This document shows, in pieces, positions 8,105 through 17,422 of a DNA stretch of 64,000 bases. The notes under the pieces were generated by a model. That model was not told the origin of the DNA. It searched no databases and was given only the letters and a program-made list of their open reading frames with translations. Source of the DNA: Prosthecobacter dejongeii. Lineage in GTDB: Bacteria > Verrucomicrobiota > Verrucomicrobiia > Verrucomicrobiales > Verrucomicrobiaceae. Made by a program: the position numbers and the translations under genes. Location: assembly GCF_014203045.1 (NCBI RefSeq), contig NZ_JACHIF010000001.1, positions 124,001-188,000 of the forward strand, read 5' to 3'. The number at the start of each line of letters is the position of its first letter. Within the stretch, counting starts at the first letter, position 1.

Positions 8105-10081
8105 ATGAACAAAGCCATCCTCGCTCAAGCCGCCAATGAAGCCCGTGGTCTCGCCATGGACGCCGTGCACAAGTGCTCCTCCGGCCACCTCGGCCTGCCC
8201 CTCGGCTCGGCTGAGATCGGAGCCGTCCTTTTCGGTGAAACCCTCCAGTGTGATCCTGCGGAGCCGAAGTGGCTGAACCGTGACCGTTTCATCCTGTCCG
8301 CTGGTCACGGCTCCATGTTCATCTATTCTTGGCTGCACCTCAGCGGCTACGCGGTGTCCATCGAAGACGTGTCGAATTTCCGCGTTCTGCATTCCATCAC
8401 TCCTGGTCACCCTGAGTTCCATGAAACTCCTGGCGTGGAGTCCACCACGGGCCCTCTGGGCCAAGGCATCGGCAATGCCGCCGGTTATGCCCTTTCCGGC
8501 AAGATGGCAGCCGCGAAGTACAACACGGCTGAGCATAAGATCATTGATAACCACATCATCGCCCTGGCAGGTGACGGCTGTCTCCAGGAAGGTGTGGCCC
8601 GTGAAGCCGTGGCCTTTGCCGCGCACAACGGTCTGGACAACCTCATCGTCATCTTTGATTCCAACGACGTCACCCTCGACGCCATGGCCAAAGTGACCCA
8701 GAGTGAAGACACCCAGGCTCTCTACACCGCCCTGGGCTGGGACGCAGTGACGATTGATGGCCACGACCTCGAAGCCGTCAAGAATGCCATCGAAGCCGCC
8801 AAGAAGAACGACAACGGCAAGCCGAAGATCATCATCGCCAAGACCATCATTGGCAAAGGCATCCCTGAAGTCGCCGGCACAGCCAAAGGCCACGGCGAAG
8901 GCGGTGCTAAGTTTGTGGACGCCGCTAAAAAAGGCCTGGGCATCCCTGAAGGCACGCATTTCTACGTCAGCGACGAGGTAAAGGCTTACTTTGCCGACCT
9001 CAAGGCCCAGCGCGCCACCGCCCACGCCGAGTGGAACCAGACCTTCAGTGCCTGGAGCGCAGCCAACCCTGGCCTGGCTGCTGAACTGGACGCCGCCCGC
9101 AATGGCAGCCTGAAGGCTGAAGACCTCCTCAAGGTCATCCCTGAGTATCCGGCAGAAGGCAAGGCCGCCACACGCAACAGCGGTGGCGAGATCCTTAACC
9201 ACATCGCCAAAGCGGTGCCTCACCTCATCACGGGCAGCGCCGACCTTTTCGGCTCCACTAAAAACTACCTCACAGGTGCAGGTGACTTCAGCGCCACCAA
9301 CCCGACCGGTCGCAACATCTGGTTCGGCATCCGTGAGCACGCCATGGGCGCGATCTGCAACGGCATCGCCTATGACGGCCTGTTCCTGGGTAGCTGCGCC
9401 ACCTTCCTGGTGTTCGCCGATTATTGCCGCCCGAGCATCCGCCTCGCCGCCCTGGCCAAGCTGCCTGTCACCTACATCTTCACCCATGACTCCGTGGGCG
9501 TGGGTGAAGACGGCCCGACCCACCAGCCGGTGGAAACCGTCAGCGGTCTGCGTGTGATCCCGAACCTGGACGTCATCCGTCCGGGCGATGCGGAAGAAGC
9601 TGCTGCGGCCTTTGCCGCCGCCTTCAGCCGTGCCGATGGCCCGACCCTCCTCGCCCTCAGCCGTCAGGATCTGCCTCACCAGGGCAGCGCCAGCGCCGCC
9701 ACCCGCCGCGAAGGCACCCTCAAAGGTGGTTATGTCCTCGTGAAGGAAACCGCTCCCCTTGAAGCCATCGTCATCGCCACCGGTTCTGAAGTTCAGTGGG
9801 CTGTCGAAGGAGCGAAGGGCAAGCCCGGCGTCCGCGTGGTCAGCCTGCCTTGCTTTGAGCGTTTTGACCGCCAGGACGCTGAGTATCGTGAGTCCGTGCT
9901 GCCAGCCGCCTGCACCAAGCGCATCGCCATCGAAGCCGGTGTCACCGGTCTCTGGTGGAAATACGTCGGCACCCAGGGCCAGGTCATCGGCATTGACCGC
10001 TTCGGCATCAGCGCCCCAGGCAACACCGTCTTCAAGGAACTCGGCATCACCGCCGACGCCGTCGCCAAGGCCCTCGCCTGA
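8105..10081 (+). CDS. tkt: Transketolase
   Basis: This 658-residue enzyme is the usual length for bacterial transketolase, the thiamine-diphosphate enzyme that moves two-carbon units between sugar phosphates in the pentose phosphate pathway. Visible family motifs are the substrate loop [16 protein letters not shown], the ThDP/metal motif [32 protein letters not shown], the pyrimidine-domain signature [14 protein letters not shown] and [17 protein letters not shown]. Codon use is strongly biased towards C-ending codons compared with neighbouring genes, which suggests high expression. A strong terminator hairpin starts 41 bp after the stop. No Shine-Dalgarno sequence precedes the ATG. Confidence 0.97.
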   Translation: MNKAILAQAANEARGLAMDAVHKCSSGHLGLPLGSAEIGAVLFGETLQCDPAEPKWLNRDRFILSAGHGSMFIYSWLHLSGYAVSIEDVSNFRVLHSITPGHPEFHETPGVESTTGPLGQGIGNAAGYALSGKMAAAKYNTAEHKIIDNHIIALAGDGCLQEGVAREAVAFAAHNGLDNLIVIFDSNDVTLDAMAKVTQSEDTQALYTALGWDAVTIDGHDLEAVKNAIEAAKKNDNGKPKIIIAKTIIGKGIPEVAGTAKGHGEGGAKFVDAAKKGLGIPEGTHFYVSDEVKAYFADLKAQRATAHAEWNQTFSAWSAANPGLAAELDAARNGSLKAEDLLKVIPEYPAEGKAATRNSGGEILNHIAKAVPHLITGSADLFGSTKNYLTGAGDFSATNPTGRNIWFGIREHAMGAICNGIAYDGLFLGSCATFLVFADYCRPSIRLAALAKLPVTYIFTHDSVGVGEDGPTHQPVETVSGLRVIPNLDVIRPGDAEEAAAAFAAAFSRADGPTLLALSRQDLPHQGSASAATRREGTLKGGYVLVKETAPLEAIVIATGSEVQWAVEGAKGKPGVRVVSLPCFERFDRQDAEYRESVLPAACTKRIAIEAGVTGLWWKYVGTQGQVIGIDRFGISAPGNTVFKELGITADAVAKALA

Positions 10082-10122
10082 AGCTGACGCGGCCTCGTCC
10101 GCATATAGATCAACATTCCGAA

Positions 10123-10150
10123 GGGAGGCTGGCAACAGCCTCCCTTTTTT
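10123..10150 (+). terminator. Intrinsic terminator of tkt, GNRA-loop type (copy 1 of 3)
   Basis: A perfect 9-bp stem (GGGAGGCTG pairing with CAGCCTCCC) is closed by a GCAA tetraloop and followed by six T residues at 10145-10150. The same stem recurs at 12704 and 14444. Confidence 0.93.
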
Positions 10151-10406
10151 CAGGTCTGGAGACCATGCACCTGGCGGCCTTGCACACACTTTTATTTGTG
10201 AGTTATCTGGGAACAAAAACAAGGAACGGGGGAGCCAATCGCTATGACGGCTCCTTCATGCAGATGGCTTGCCCGCATCATTGCCTCCAGCCACTCAAGC
10301 TTTTTCAATAGAGGCTCGGGCTTTCGAAGCGGTAGGAATTCACGATCTGCAATGCAATCGCGTTTTCATCTTGCTCCGTCTCAAAGGCCGCCTGTAGCTT
10401 TTGTCC
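10151..10406. other. Intergenic region upstream of the DUF3160 gene
   Basis: Together with the preceding terminator, this forms a 325-bp gap between tkt and the DUF3160 gene. I see no convincing reading frame, RNA structure or promoter consensus in it. It presumably holds the promoter of the next gene. Confidence 0.4.
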
Positions 10407-12653
10407 ATGCGGTTGTGCATTCTTTCCCTCCTCGTCACGCTGGCCACATCTCATGCACAATTCACGGATCCCGGTGAGAAGGCTAAGGAGGCCTTGGAAA
10501 AATCCTGGCAGGCGGCAGCCCGTCAAGCCGGGCTAGGTGTCCAGGCCGTCCGGCATCTTGAGGCTGAAAAGGTGCTGATGACCGATGATGAAATGCTCCA
10601 GAGCTTTCAGGCCTATCTGGCGTCTTATCGTCGCGACGGCACCGCAGACTCTTCCGATCTGCCTTACTTCATCACCACGGACGCCCTGTTCCAAGCCTAT
10701 GCTTGGTGCCTGCAAAAGACCGTGGCTGCGGTGGAACGATCTCAGGCCGAAGGCATTCGCGACATGATGGAGACGTTGATGATCGCCCTCGAAAAGGCGG
10801 ATACGCTGATGCAGGGTGATCGGGCTTTGATCCAGGCGGCCCAGCAACGGGCGCAATTTGTCGTAGGTGTAGCCGCCGTTCTGCTGGACCTCAAAGTGGC
10901 TCTGAAGCCCAAGGCCTTGCAAGACGATGTAAACCACGAGGTAATGCGCATACGCCTAGCTCAGGGGACGGGCCGACCAGTCCGGCTGAAACTGGCCTCA
11001 AATGCCGCTGCAGATCTAGACTACACCGTCTTCAAGCCTGTCAGCTTTTATGCGGAACACCCGGATCTGGTGGGTTATTTCCAAGCGGTCCGTTGGCTGC
11101 AAGTCGCCCCTTTCGTCACCGATTCTCCTGAAGATCTGCTGGCCATCGCCCTACTCCGGCTCACCCTCCAAAGCGACCATCTCGTGGCCTTGAAACTGAA
11201 CTCTGACACGGACAGCTTGCGAGATCGCCGGGAACGCATGCTGAGTGATCTGGCCGGCCCGGCCGACCGGCCCTCCGTATTTGGCCGGCTCCCCTATGAA
11301 CCGGACAACGGCATCGCCCTATACACGACCCACAAGTGGATTCAGGTCATCGTCAACGACTACAAGGGAAAAGGCTTTTCATCGCCCGGTCATCCAGTCG
11401 AAATCACCTCCACTTTGCAACCGCAAAGCAATGCCCTGTCGGCTTACGTACTTCCCGGTTCTCAACTGCTGGATGCCCTCTTCATGGAAAAACTCTCCCG
11501 CCGTCATGGTCCCCAATACCTGCCCGATGCGCTTAGCATTGCCGCCTGGCTGGGGTCACCTTACGCCGCCGAAAACGAGGTCGGCGGAGAAAAAGCCCAG
11601 AAGATCCGCCTGGAGGAATCCCCTCCCCTGGAGCTATCACACACCAGCAGTCTTCATGAAAAGGGGTTAATTCTCCTGCGCCGCCTCTTTGAGAAACCAG
11701 CGGCTGATGCCCCCGCCTTTATGAAGACCCGTGCTTGGCAGGCCAAGTCGTGCCAGACAGCCCTGACAGCTTGGGCGCAGATGCGACATGTATGGACACT
11801 GCGGGCCCGCCCGCAGTATGCAGTTGGAGCCGGCATCCAGGAATGGCCAGCATTTGTCGAACCGCTGCCAGACTTTTTCACTGGTCTGGCCGACCTATGT
11901 CATGAGACCCTTCAGCTGTTGGCAAGAGCTAAAGTCAATCTGTCTTCAAAAACCATCGCGCGTAGGTTGCGCCGCATTGCTGACAGCTATGAAAAGCCGC
12001 CCACGGATGACGAAGCCAAGCATCGCTGGCAGGAGATGCGGATGACGGTCGCCGATCTCCTCTATCGCGACAATCTGCTGTCCCTCGACGGAGATTTTAA
12101 TGATCCCAGGAATTTGGCGACGGAGGTCAAACATCTGCGGCATAGCGCTGACATCATCGAACGGGGTGAAGTGAACAAGAATCATCCCGTCGCGGAAGCT
12201 CTTCAAAACTGGATAAACCGTGAAAACATTCCTCCACTGGATGGCCTGGAAAAGGTCTGCCTGCGGCTGGCACTCCTCGCCCATAAACAAGTCCGTGAGC
12301 TCCCCCCCCTACCTGAAGAAAGCGAATGGCTGCGTTACTTCGGTTTGCATCTGTCCAGCTTCACTGACTGCCATTTTACCAGCGCCACTGACGATGTTCC
12401 GAAGGCAGTGCGGATTTTTACAAATCCCTCCGTCGGCAAGGCCCTAACCGCTGGCATTGGACGCCCCCGTTTCCTGTATGTTCTTTATCCATGGAAAGGG
12501 AGGGAGATTCTCTGCCGCGGGGCTGTGCTGCCCTACCTCGAAAGCACCACCCTGCAACCGCTGACGGATGAGGAATGGAAGTCCCGGCTTCATCATCCCG
12601 GCGATGCGCCGGTCCAGCCTGCCTGGCTCGCACCTTTGAGGTTGGAGCAATAG
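10407..12653 (+). CDS. Exported DUF3160 domain protein
   Basis: This 748-residue protein has a short signal peptide (MRLCILSLLVTLATSHAQ), so it is probably exported. The mature part matches DUF3160 throughout: DLPYFITTDALFQAYAW near the start, LSAYVLPGSQLLDALF and PQYLPDALSIAAWLGS in the middle, FMKTRAWQAKSCQTALTAWAQMRH, VEPLPDFFTGLADL, and near the end VRIFTNPSVGKALTAGIGR followed by REILCRGAVLPYLE. No biochemical role is established for the family. The ATG at 10407 is preferred over a TTG two codons upstream. It stands alone between two terminators, so it is probably monocistronic. Confidence 0.88.
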   Translation: MRLCILSLLVTLATSHAQFTDPGEKAKEALEKSWQAAARQAGLGVQAVRHLEAEKVLMTDDEMLQSFQAYLASYRRDGTADSSDLPYFITTDALFQAYAWCLQKTVAAVERSQAEGIRDMMETLMIALEKADTLMQGDRALIQAAQQRAQFVVGVAAVLLDLKVALKPKALQDDVNHEVMRIRLAQGTGRPVRLKLASNAAADLDYTVFKPVSFYAEHPDLVGYFQAVRWLQVAPFVTDSPEDLLAIALLRLTLQSDHLVALKLNSDTDSLRDRRERMLSDLAGPADRPSVFGRLPYEPDNGIALYTTHKWIQVIVNDYKGKGFSSPGHPVEITSTLQPQSNALSAYVLPGSQLLDALFMEKLSRRHGPQYLPDALSIAAWLGSPYAAENEVGGEKAQKIRLEESPPLELSHTSSLHEKGLILLRRLFEKPAADAPAFMKTRAWQAKSCQTALTAWAQMRHVWTLRARPQYAVGAGIQEWPAFVEPLPDFFTGLADLCHETLQLLARAKVNLSSKTIARRLRRIADSYEKPPTDDEAKHRWQEMRMTVADLLYRDNLLSLDGDFNDPRNLATEVKHLRHSADIIERGEVNKNHPVAEALQNWINRENIPPLDGLEKVCLRLALLAHKQVRELPPLPEESEWLRYFGLHLSSFTDCHFTSATDDVPKAVRIFTNPSVGKALTAGIGRPRFLYVLYPWKGREILCRGAVLPYLESTTLQPLTDEEWKSRLHHPGDAPVQPAWLAPLRLEQ

Positions 12654-12703
12654 ACCGCAACATCCACTTCTACAACGGTCAAGGTTGGACGGAACATCCC
12701 GAA

Positions 12704-12732
12704 GGGAGGCTGGAAACAGCCTCCCTTTTTTT
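12704..12732 (+). terminator. Intrinsic terminator, GNRA-loop type (copy 2 of 3)
   Basis: The same 9-bp stem as at 10123 (GGGAGGCTG/CAGCCTCCC) has a GAAA tetraloop and seven T residues (12726-12732). Similarity to copy 1 extends about ten bases upstream of the stem (ACAT-CCGAA). It ends the DUF3160 transcript. Confidence 0.92.
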
Positions 12733-12754
12733 GCTCAAAAACTGGTTATCAAAA

Positions 12755-14338
12755 ATGCTATCTGATAAATGTCAGTGCATGCGTCATCTGTTGCTTTTAG
12801 GGCTTTTAGGAATTCTTTTGTCATCGCTGCCCTGTTTCGGCCAGCGACTAAATCTCAAACCTCTGGACTTCCAGCCACTAACGGGAATGCCATGGCAGCA
12901 TCATGAGGATGTTTCTCTGGAAAAGGTTTTGGAACGCATCTTTCTCGAGCCCAACCCCGCAATCAGACATGCAGTCCTGGCTGCCTACCTGCGGCTGATA
13001 CCCGTGGAAGCTTTTCCACAGACCTTCGACCTTTGCATCCGTCTGCAAGGTACCCAGTGGCCGGATGACCTAGTGGCTCTCATGCTTCCGATATGGGCGG
13101 AACGTGATCCACAAGCTGCCTGGAAACGCACCCAAACATTGTTTTCCCTGATTGGCTTTCATTGGTTAGGCCTGGACGCCTGGGGCAATCCCAGAATCCA
13201 AATCAACAATCTAGAAGCGCTGCGAGGGTCTTCCTTCTGGCTCAGAGAGGGGCTAGAAACATTCCCTCAAGGACTCAGTAAATCCAAACTCCCGCGTGCT
13301 GAGCGAATTGCCATTTTGAGTGACTTTGTCTCACGATATTTGGCGATATATGGTTTCTTGCCTGAAACTCGGAAGTCTGAATTACCATCCTACACCTACT
13401 CAGATTTGGAGGAGATGGTGAGTGCATTCCAAGGGCCAGATCAGGAATTCAGAGGGACGGCTGAGGCAGCCGCCAGCAAAGGGCATGAAGGAACCTTTGA
13501 AGTCCTTTTGCGACGCTGGCTTGTGCATTCCCCAGAGGAGGCGGCAGACATCGTCGCTTTCGCTGAGAAAGTGGGCTGGCCCCCGGAACAAAAACCAAGT
13601 AACACAGGAAGATATGTCGTCTCTCAAGAATGGCTGCTCCTTTGGGCGAAGATTGACAAAGCGGGAATGATGGCCTGGGTTGAACATGTAGATCTAAACT
13701 TGAGCCCGCTTTCCGCTCGTGCACGCGGCCTTTTGCTGGGACTCGCTAACCAAGCCACCGGCCAACGCTGGCTGGATGAAGCCGGGGCGAAGGGCTCAGG
13801 GAATGATGACATCCTGTCAGACCTGCTTATGGAAGCTGCTCCTTGGGCACCGCAGCTGGCCATGGAGGTTGCCGTTACCACCAGTGATGCCGAAACAATA
13901 CGAAATGTCTCCGAAAGTGCAGTTTACGATTTCCAAAGCCAGTCCTGGAATACCAGCCACATGGGACTGGGGCTGGCGAAGGACTTTCCTATTGAAACAT
14001 TGCCTCCTTCCTTGCTGGTGGAAGTCATCCAAGATTGGGGTGTCCTCATGGAGCAATGGGGCGACGTTGATGTGGGGGAAGCAGCCCGTTATGGATTCCA
14101 GTTTCTGACGCAAACCAACCTCTGCCCACAAGAAAACCTGATCAAACTGTTTGCAGGAGATGATACCTTCAGCAGCGATGGAGATATGATTGACCGCACC
14201 TTTTGCGCCTTGCGTTCTTGGGCAATCTTGCAGCCGGATGCGATGAAAGCCTGGATCGGCCAGCAGCAGGGGGCGGACATGCGGGCAGCACTTACGTGGC
14301 TGCTGGAGAATCCATGGGGGACGGGAGAACTCAAATGA
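12755..14338 (+). CDS. Exported protein of unknown function
   Basis: I do not recognise this protein. It has about 527 residues and begins with MLSDKCQCMRHLLLLGLLGILLSSLPCFGQ, a signal peptide ending near AxG-type cleavage at CFGQ. The rest is soluble, rich in Trp, Leu and acidic residues, with mainly helical-looking segments such as EKVLERIFLEPNPAIRHAVLAAYLRLI. The segments are reminiscent of helical-repeat proteins (HEAT/TPR-like), but no clear repeat unit could be aligned by eye. I placed the start after the preceding terminator: ATG 12755, or alternatively ATG 12779, which gives a tighter signal peptide. The coding sequence is visibly more AT-rich than tkt upstream. Confidence 0.7.
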   Translation: MLSDKCQCMRHLLLLGLLGILLSSLPCFGQRLNLKPLDFQPLTGMPWQHHEDVSLEKVLERIFLEPNPAIRHAVLAAYLRLIPVEAFPQTFDLCIRLQGTQWPDDLVALMLPIWAERDPQAAWKRTQTLFSLIGFHWLGLDAWGNPRIQINNLEALRGSSFWLREGLETFPQGLSKSKLPRAERIAILSDFVSRYLAIYGFLPETRKSELPSYTYSDLEEMVSAFQGPDQEFRGTAEAAASKGHEGTFEVLLRRWLVHSPEEAADIVAFAEKVGWPPEQKPSNTGRYVVSQEWLLLWAKIDKAGMMAWVEHVDLNLSPLSARARGLLLGLANQATGQRWLDEAGAKGSGNDDILSDLLMEAAPWAPQLAMEVAVTTSDAETIRNVSESAVYDFQSQSWNTSHMGLGLAKDFPIETLPPSLLVEVIQDWGVLMEQWGDVDVGEAARYGFQFLTQTNLCPQENLIKLFAGDDTFSSDGDMIDRTFCALRSWAILQPDAMKAWIGQQQGADMRAALTWLLENPWGTGELK

Positions 14339-14443
14339 TGGAACAAGTTTTTCGTAGAGGCTTCTCGTGGAAACACCGAAGTTCTAGAAGATTTAAGTTC
14401 CATAGCCCCCGTCGCTTTTCCCTTCATCAAACTCAACCCTCAA

Positions 14444-14470
14444 GGGAGGCTGGAAACAGCCTCCCTTTTT
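14444..14470 (+). terminator. Intrinsic terminator, GNRA-loop type (copy 3 of 3)
   Basis: Stem GGGAGGCTG/CAGCCTCCC, GAAA loop, five T residues at 14466-14470. The hairpin is identical to copy 2. It lies between the convergent unknown gene (+) and the BlaR1-like gene (-). The T-run is only on the plus strand, so it should act in that direction only. Confidence 0.9.
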
Positions 14471-14488
14471 GTTATGATCGCAGACTCT

Positions 14489-16900
14489 TTACTGGGTCGC
14501 TTTGCCGTTTTCTTCGATAAGAGAGGCCGTGACAAAGATGAGGCGACCTTGGTCCTTCACTTCTCTCAGGTAGCCGCCAAGGATGAGTGTCTGGCTTGGC
14601 CAAATCGTCACTGCTGTGGTAACCGCTTTTTTGGGGGCATGATCAAGGCTCGGAGGCGCCACATTCAGATCAATCGTGTAGCCATCAGCCCAGACCCGTG
14701 GTGTGACGGCGAACGGTTGGCCTCCTAGATTTTCAGGTAAGTGGAAAACGGCCTCTTTCCCATTTTCCACCGCACCCCCTGGCAAGGCCACAATCGAAGC
14801 ACCTTGCTGTTTCCCCAAGGCACGCATCACGAGGCTAAACTGAGCTTCAGTCAGGACTCCAGTGACCAAAAACTGTCCATTGAGATGGGAATCTAAAACG
14901 CCTAAAAGACGATCAGGTTCCACTTTTTCCTTACCGTCCCAACCCAAACTAGCAGCTAGTTGGGAAACTTCTGGTACATCTGCCACAGCGACGGATAAAA
15001 AGACCTTTTTGTCAGCTATCCTAGGGGACGTATTTTGCTCTATTGGAGCGGCTCCAGGCTCGTAGGGGATGTCACTTCCTACCTGAACCGGCCAGCGGAC
15101 ATTTGCGACTTCCTCAAAATGACTGGTCTCAGTGCCGTCCGGCAGAAGGGCAGTGGCCGCGATCAAGAGGGTCATTTGTTTCCCGCCGACCTGTAGGTTC
15201 TGCACCAAGGTCTCCCCAGAGGCCAGTTCAGCCCTGCCATTACGGGTGTAAACCTTGACCTGTGACCAATCCTTGGGCAGGCTGAATTTGGAGGAAATCA
15301 ATTTTTCCCCTGGCTCCAATCCAAAAGAGGATTTTGTGTCGATGAATACCTTTCCCCCAGCGGCCTTGGATGGCACCAGTTCTTGGCGGATTCCCACCAG
15401 TTGCTCCGGATTTGCAGGATTAAAGTGGCCAACTTCGACAACAGCCCGCTGCCCCATTTTCGTAGTGACGCGGGGTGCACTTAGCACGTCAATTCCAGCC
15501 TTTTGACTGACATTTGCAATCAGAGCGGCGGCGGACTTGTTATCCAAAACAGCACCGTGAATCCCGAAAAACCGGTCTGCCTGGATGAACCGCGTGACGA
15601 AATAGACCTGAGGCTGAATCATCGATGCTGTGTTTAAAACCTGGCGGGTCTTTTCCAGATTCGCGAGCGTGTTGGTCACCTGAAGGTGAGAGGTGTTGGT
15701 TTGAAAAATGGCCATCGCATGTTTAGGAAAAGGGATGCCTTTGCTTTCCAGAAACTCTCTGGGAGTGACCTTGTTGGCAGGATTGGAAGGAGACGAAAGG
15801 ATATTCGGGGAGACCACATACGTGCGGGTAAACAAGGAACTGTTTTCGCCAGGAAGGCTGGCCGACTTGACGGGCTGGGCGGCGGCTGAGTCGGTGGAAA
15901 CTGCCAGACCGATAGAAGCGATGAGCAGTGGCCCAATGACTGCCCCGGCGGTGCATGCCAGTAAAAAAATCACCCCCAGCCGATGACGTATCGGGCGAGC
16001 TTCGACAAGCGCCGTCAGCCGTCCCCGCAACCGCTGTGCAGGTCGTGATTGAGCCATCGGCATGACGCCCGCCATGGGGTGGCAGGCCCGGACCCAACTG
16101 AGCAGAAATTCGGCATAGTCTTTGTTTCCGCCTGCCTCTCGCACCGCAGCCGCATCGCAGATTTCTTCCCGGGCCCGAGCATGACACTCAATGAGCGCAT
16201 GAATGAAAGGGTTCCACCACAGAACAGAGCGTGCACATTCGAGGAACCAGGAGACCAGCGTGTCTCTTCCACGCAAATGCTCCTCCTCATGAAGGACCAG
16301 CCAGTGCCATTGCCTTGCAGTCAGTGTACCGAAGGATGAAGCTGGTACGGCAATGAGAGGTCGGAACCAGCCCACCACACAGGGAGTGCCTGGGTGATGA
16401 AAAACGGCCAGCGGCTTACCGCGCAAGGCTTGTGGGATTGATTCAATTTCTTCCGGTGTCGGCTTTCTCAGACCCCTTCTCCACACCACAATCCGGACTG
16501 TCTGCCACAAATGCCTGAATAGCAGGATCACAGTGCCACTCAAGCAAATCCACTTCAGCCAAAACATCCAACGGTCCCCATACCTAACAAAATTTGATAC
16601 ATCAGGCGTGATCGTTTGCGTGGAAGTTGCAGGAGACATCTCCTGCCGAATGACAATGCTCCAGCCCGAGTCCAGCGTTTGATGAAGCGCCGTCAAGGCG
16701 GGCATGTCTCTTCCTCCCCCCAAGGGCGGCAGCGAAGAAACCAGCCATGGCCCGCCAACCGAAAAGAGAATGGCCATCATCGCCGAGACACTGCGCCTCA
16801 AGGCATCGCGAATCAGGCAACTCAAGAGAAGCCAGCCGAGGAATCCAAACGCCAGGCTATGCAGGCCAAAGTTAAGAAAAAGGACGTTTTCAGGGCTCAT
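14489..16900 (-). CDS. BlaR1-like M56 metallopeptidase fused to two secretin-like domains
   Basis: This 803-residue protein begins with a BlaR1/MecR1-type M56 peptidase region: N-terminal membrane helices, the zinc motif HEEEH (residues 204-208) and a downstream acidic EEICDAA (about 246-252). A membrane helix follows (about 308-335). In BlaR1 a penicillin-binding domain would come next. Here the outer part instead carries two stretches like the C-terminal domain of secretins: VDVLSAPRVTTKMGQRAVVEVG-type sequence at about 471-495, and at the end FAVTPRVWADGYTIDLNV then TTAVTIWPSQTLILGGYLRE and LIFVTASLIEE (about 730-796). It overlaps the BlaI-like gene by 4 bp, so the pair is co-expressed. 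A role in sensing an envelope signal and inactivating BlaI by proteolysis is inferred from the BlaR1 model. Confidence 0.88.
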   Translation of the reverse strand: MSPENVLFLNFGLHSLAFGFLGWLLLSCLIRDALRRSVSAMMAILFSVGGPWLVSSLPPLGGGRDMPALTALHQTLDSGWSIVIRQEMSPATSTQTITPDVSNFVRYGDRWMFWLKWICLSGTVILLFRHLWQTVRIVVWRRGLRKPTPEEIESIPQALRGKPLAVFHHPGTPCVVGWFRPLIAVPASSFGTLTARQWHWLVLHEEEHLRGRDTLVSWFLECARSVLWWNPFIHALIECHARAREEICDAAAVREAGGNKDYAEFLLSWVRACHPMAGVMPMAQSRPAQRLRGRLTALVEARPIRHRLGVIFLLACTAGAVIGPLLIASIGLAVSTDSAAAQPVKSASLPGENSSLFTRTYVVSPNILSSPSNPANKVTPREFLESKGIPFPKHAMAIFQTNTSHLQVTNTLANLEKTRQVLNTASMIQPQVYFVTRFIQADRFFGIHGAVLDNKSAAALIANVSQKAGIDVLSAPRVTTKMGQRAVVEVGHFNPANPEQLVGIRQELVPSKAAGGKVFIDTKSSFGLEPGEKLISSKFSLPKDWSQVKVYTRNGRAELASGETLVQNLQVGGKQMTLLIAATALLPDGTETSHFEEVANVRWPVQVGSDIPYEPGAAPIEQNTSPRIADKKVFLSVAVADVPEVSQLAASLGWDGKEKVEPDRLLGVLDSHLNGQFLVTGVLTEAQFSLVMRALGKQQGASIVALPGGAVENGKEAVFHLPENLGGQPFAVTPRVWADGYTIDLNVAPPSLDHAPKKAVTTAVTIWPSQTLILGGYLREVKDQGRLIFVTASLIEENGKATQ

Positions 16901-17301
16901 GACTCTCCTCCTTTCCTGACCGCCCCGCTGCGGACCAGTTTGCGCAGCTCCACCAATTCTTCCTCGGTGATCTCTTCACTTTCGACAAGGCAGCGGACCA
17001 GCGCCAGATTGCTGCCGCCAAAAAAGCGCTGTTTGAGTTCTGACAGCACGCTGCTGCGGCCTCGCTGCTCGGGGACTGCGGGGGTATAGACATGGCTGCG
17101 GCTGGAGTCGTCGCGGGAGATCCAGCCCTTCGCTTCCAGGCGGGTGAGCTGAGTTTGGAGCGTGTTGCGGGTGACAGGTTCGGCGCGCCCCTCATTGACC
17201 AACTCCAGCAAGTCGAGCACGCTGGCAAGCGAACGTTTCCAGAGAATGTCCATCAACGCCTGCTCGGCGGCGGAAAGTGGAGGAAGGGATTTTTTGGCCA
17301 T
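16897..17301 (-). CDS. blaI: BlaI/MecI-family transcriptional repressor
   Basis: This repressor of about 134 residues has the BlaI winged helix (LSAAEQALMDILWKR, then VTRNTLQTQLTRLEAKGWISRDD), the HVYTPAV strand and the C-terminal helix region ending with EITEEELVELRKLV. BlaI proteins bind as dimers to a short palindrome and are cleaved when the BlaR1 sensor is triggered. The ATG at 17301 is preferred over one at 17322, because the upstream ATG lies inside a perfect operator-like palindrome. It overlaps the BlaR1-like gene by 4 bp (ATGA), showing translational coupling. No beta-lactamase gene is nearby, so the regulated target is probably something else. Confidence 0.93.
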   Translation of the reverse strand: MAKKSLPPLSAAEQALMDILWKRSLASVLDLLELVNEGRAEPVTRNTLQTQLTRLEAKGWISRDDSSRSHVYTPAVPEQRGRSSVLSELKQRFFGGSNLALVRCLVESEEITEEELVELRKLVRSGAVRKGGES

Positions 17302-17314
17302 ATTCGGCGATATT

Positions 17315-17330
17315 GCCGACATTTGTCGTA
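17315..17330. promoter_or_regulatory. BlaI-type operator 1
   Basis: A perfect inverted repeat CGACA-TT-TGTCG is centred between 17322 and 17323. It resembles the BlaI/MecI operator form (nTACnACA-nn-TGTnGTA). It lies just upstream of the preferred blaI start, which fits autoregulation. Confidence 0.65.
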
Positions 17331-17346
17331 TTTATCAAGGTTAATA

Positions 17347-17362
17347 TACGACACATGTAGGA
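17347..17362. promoter_or_regulatory. BlaI-type operator 2
   Basis: An imperfect palindrome TACGACA-CA-TGTAGGA is centred between 17354 and 17355, exactly 32 bp (about three helical turns) from operator 1. It is on the side of the divergent KefF-like gene. A third half-site CGACA follows at 17366-17370. Confidence 0.6.
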
Positions 17363-17422
17363 ATGCGACATTCTGGAGTTTTCTCCGCTTGGATCTTGCG
17401 CAGAAATCTGCCATTGAATCCT

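Noticed and set aside
7889-10222. A 777-residue open frame on the minus strand covering the whole of the transketolase gene
   Set aside because: It is antisense to a well-conserved gene with strong codon bias; such C-ending codon use keeps the opposite frame open. The translation has no recognisable domain and low complexity rich in Gly, Asp and Val.
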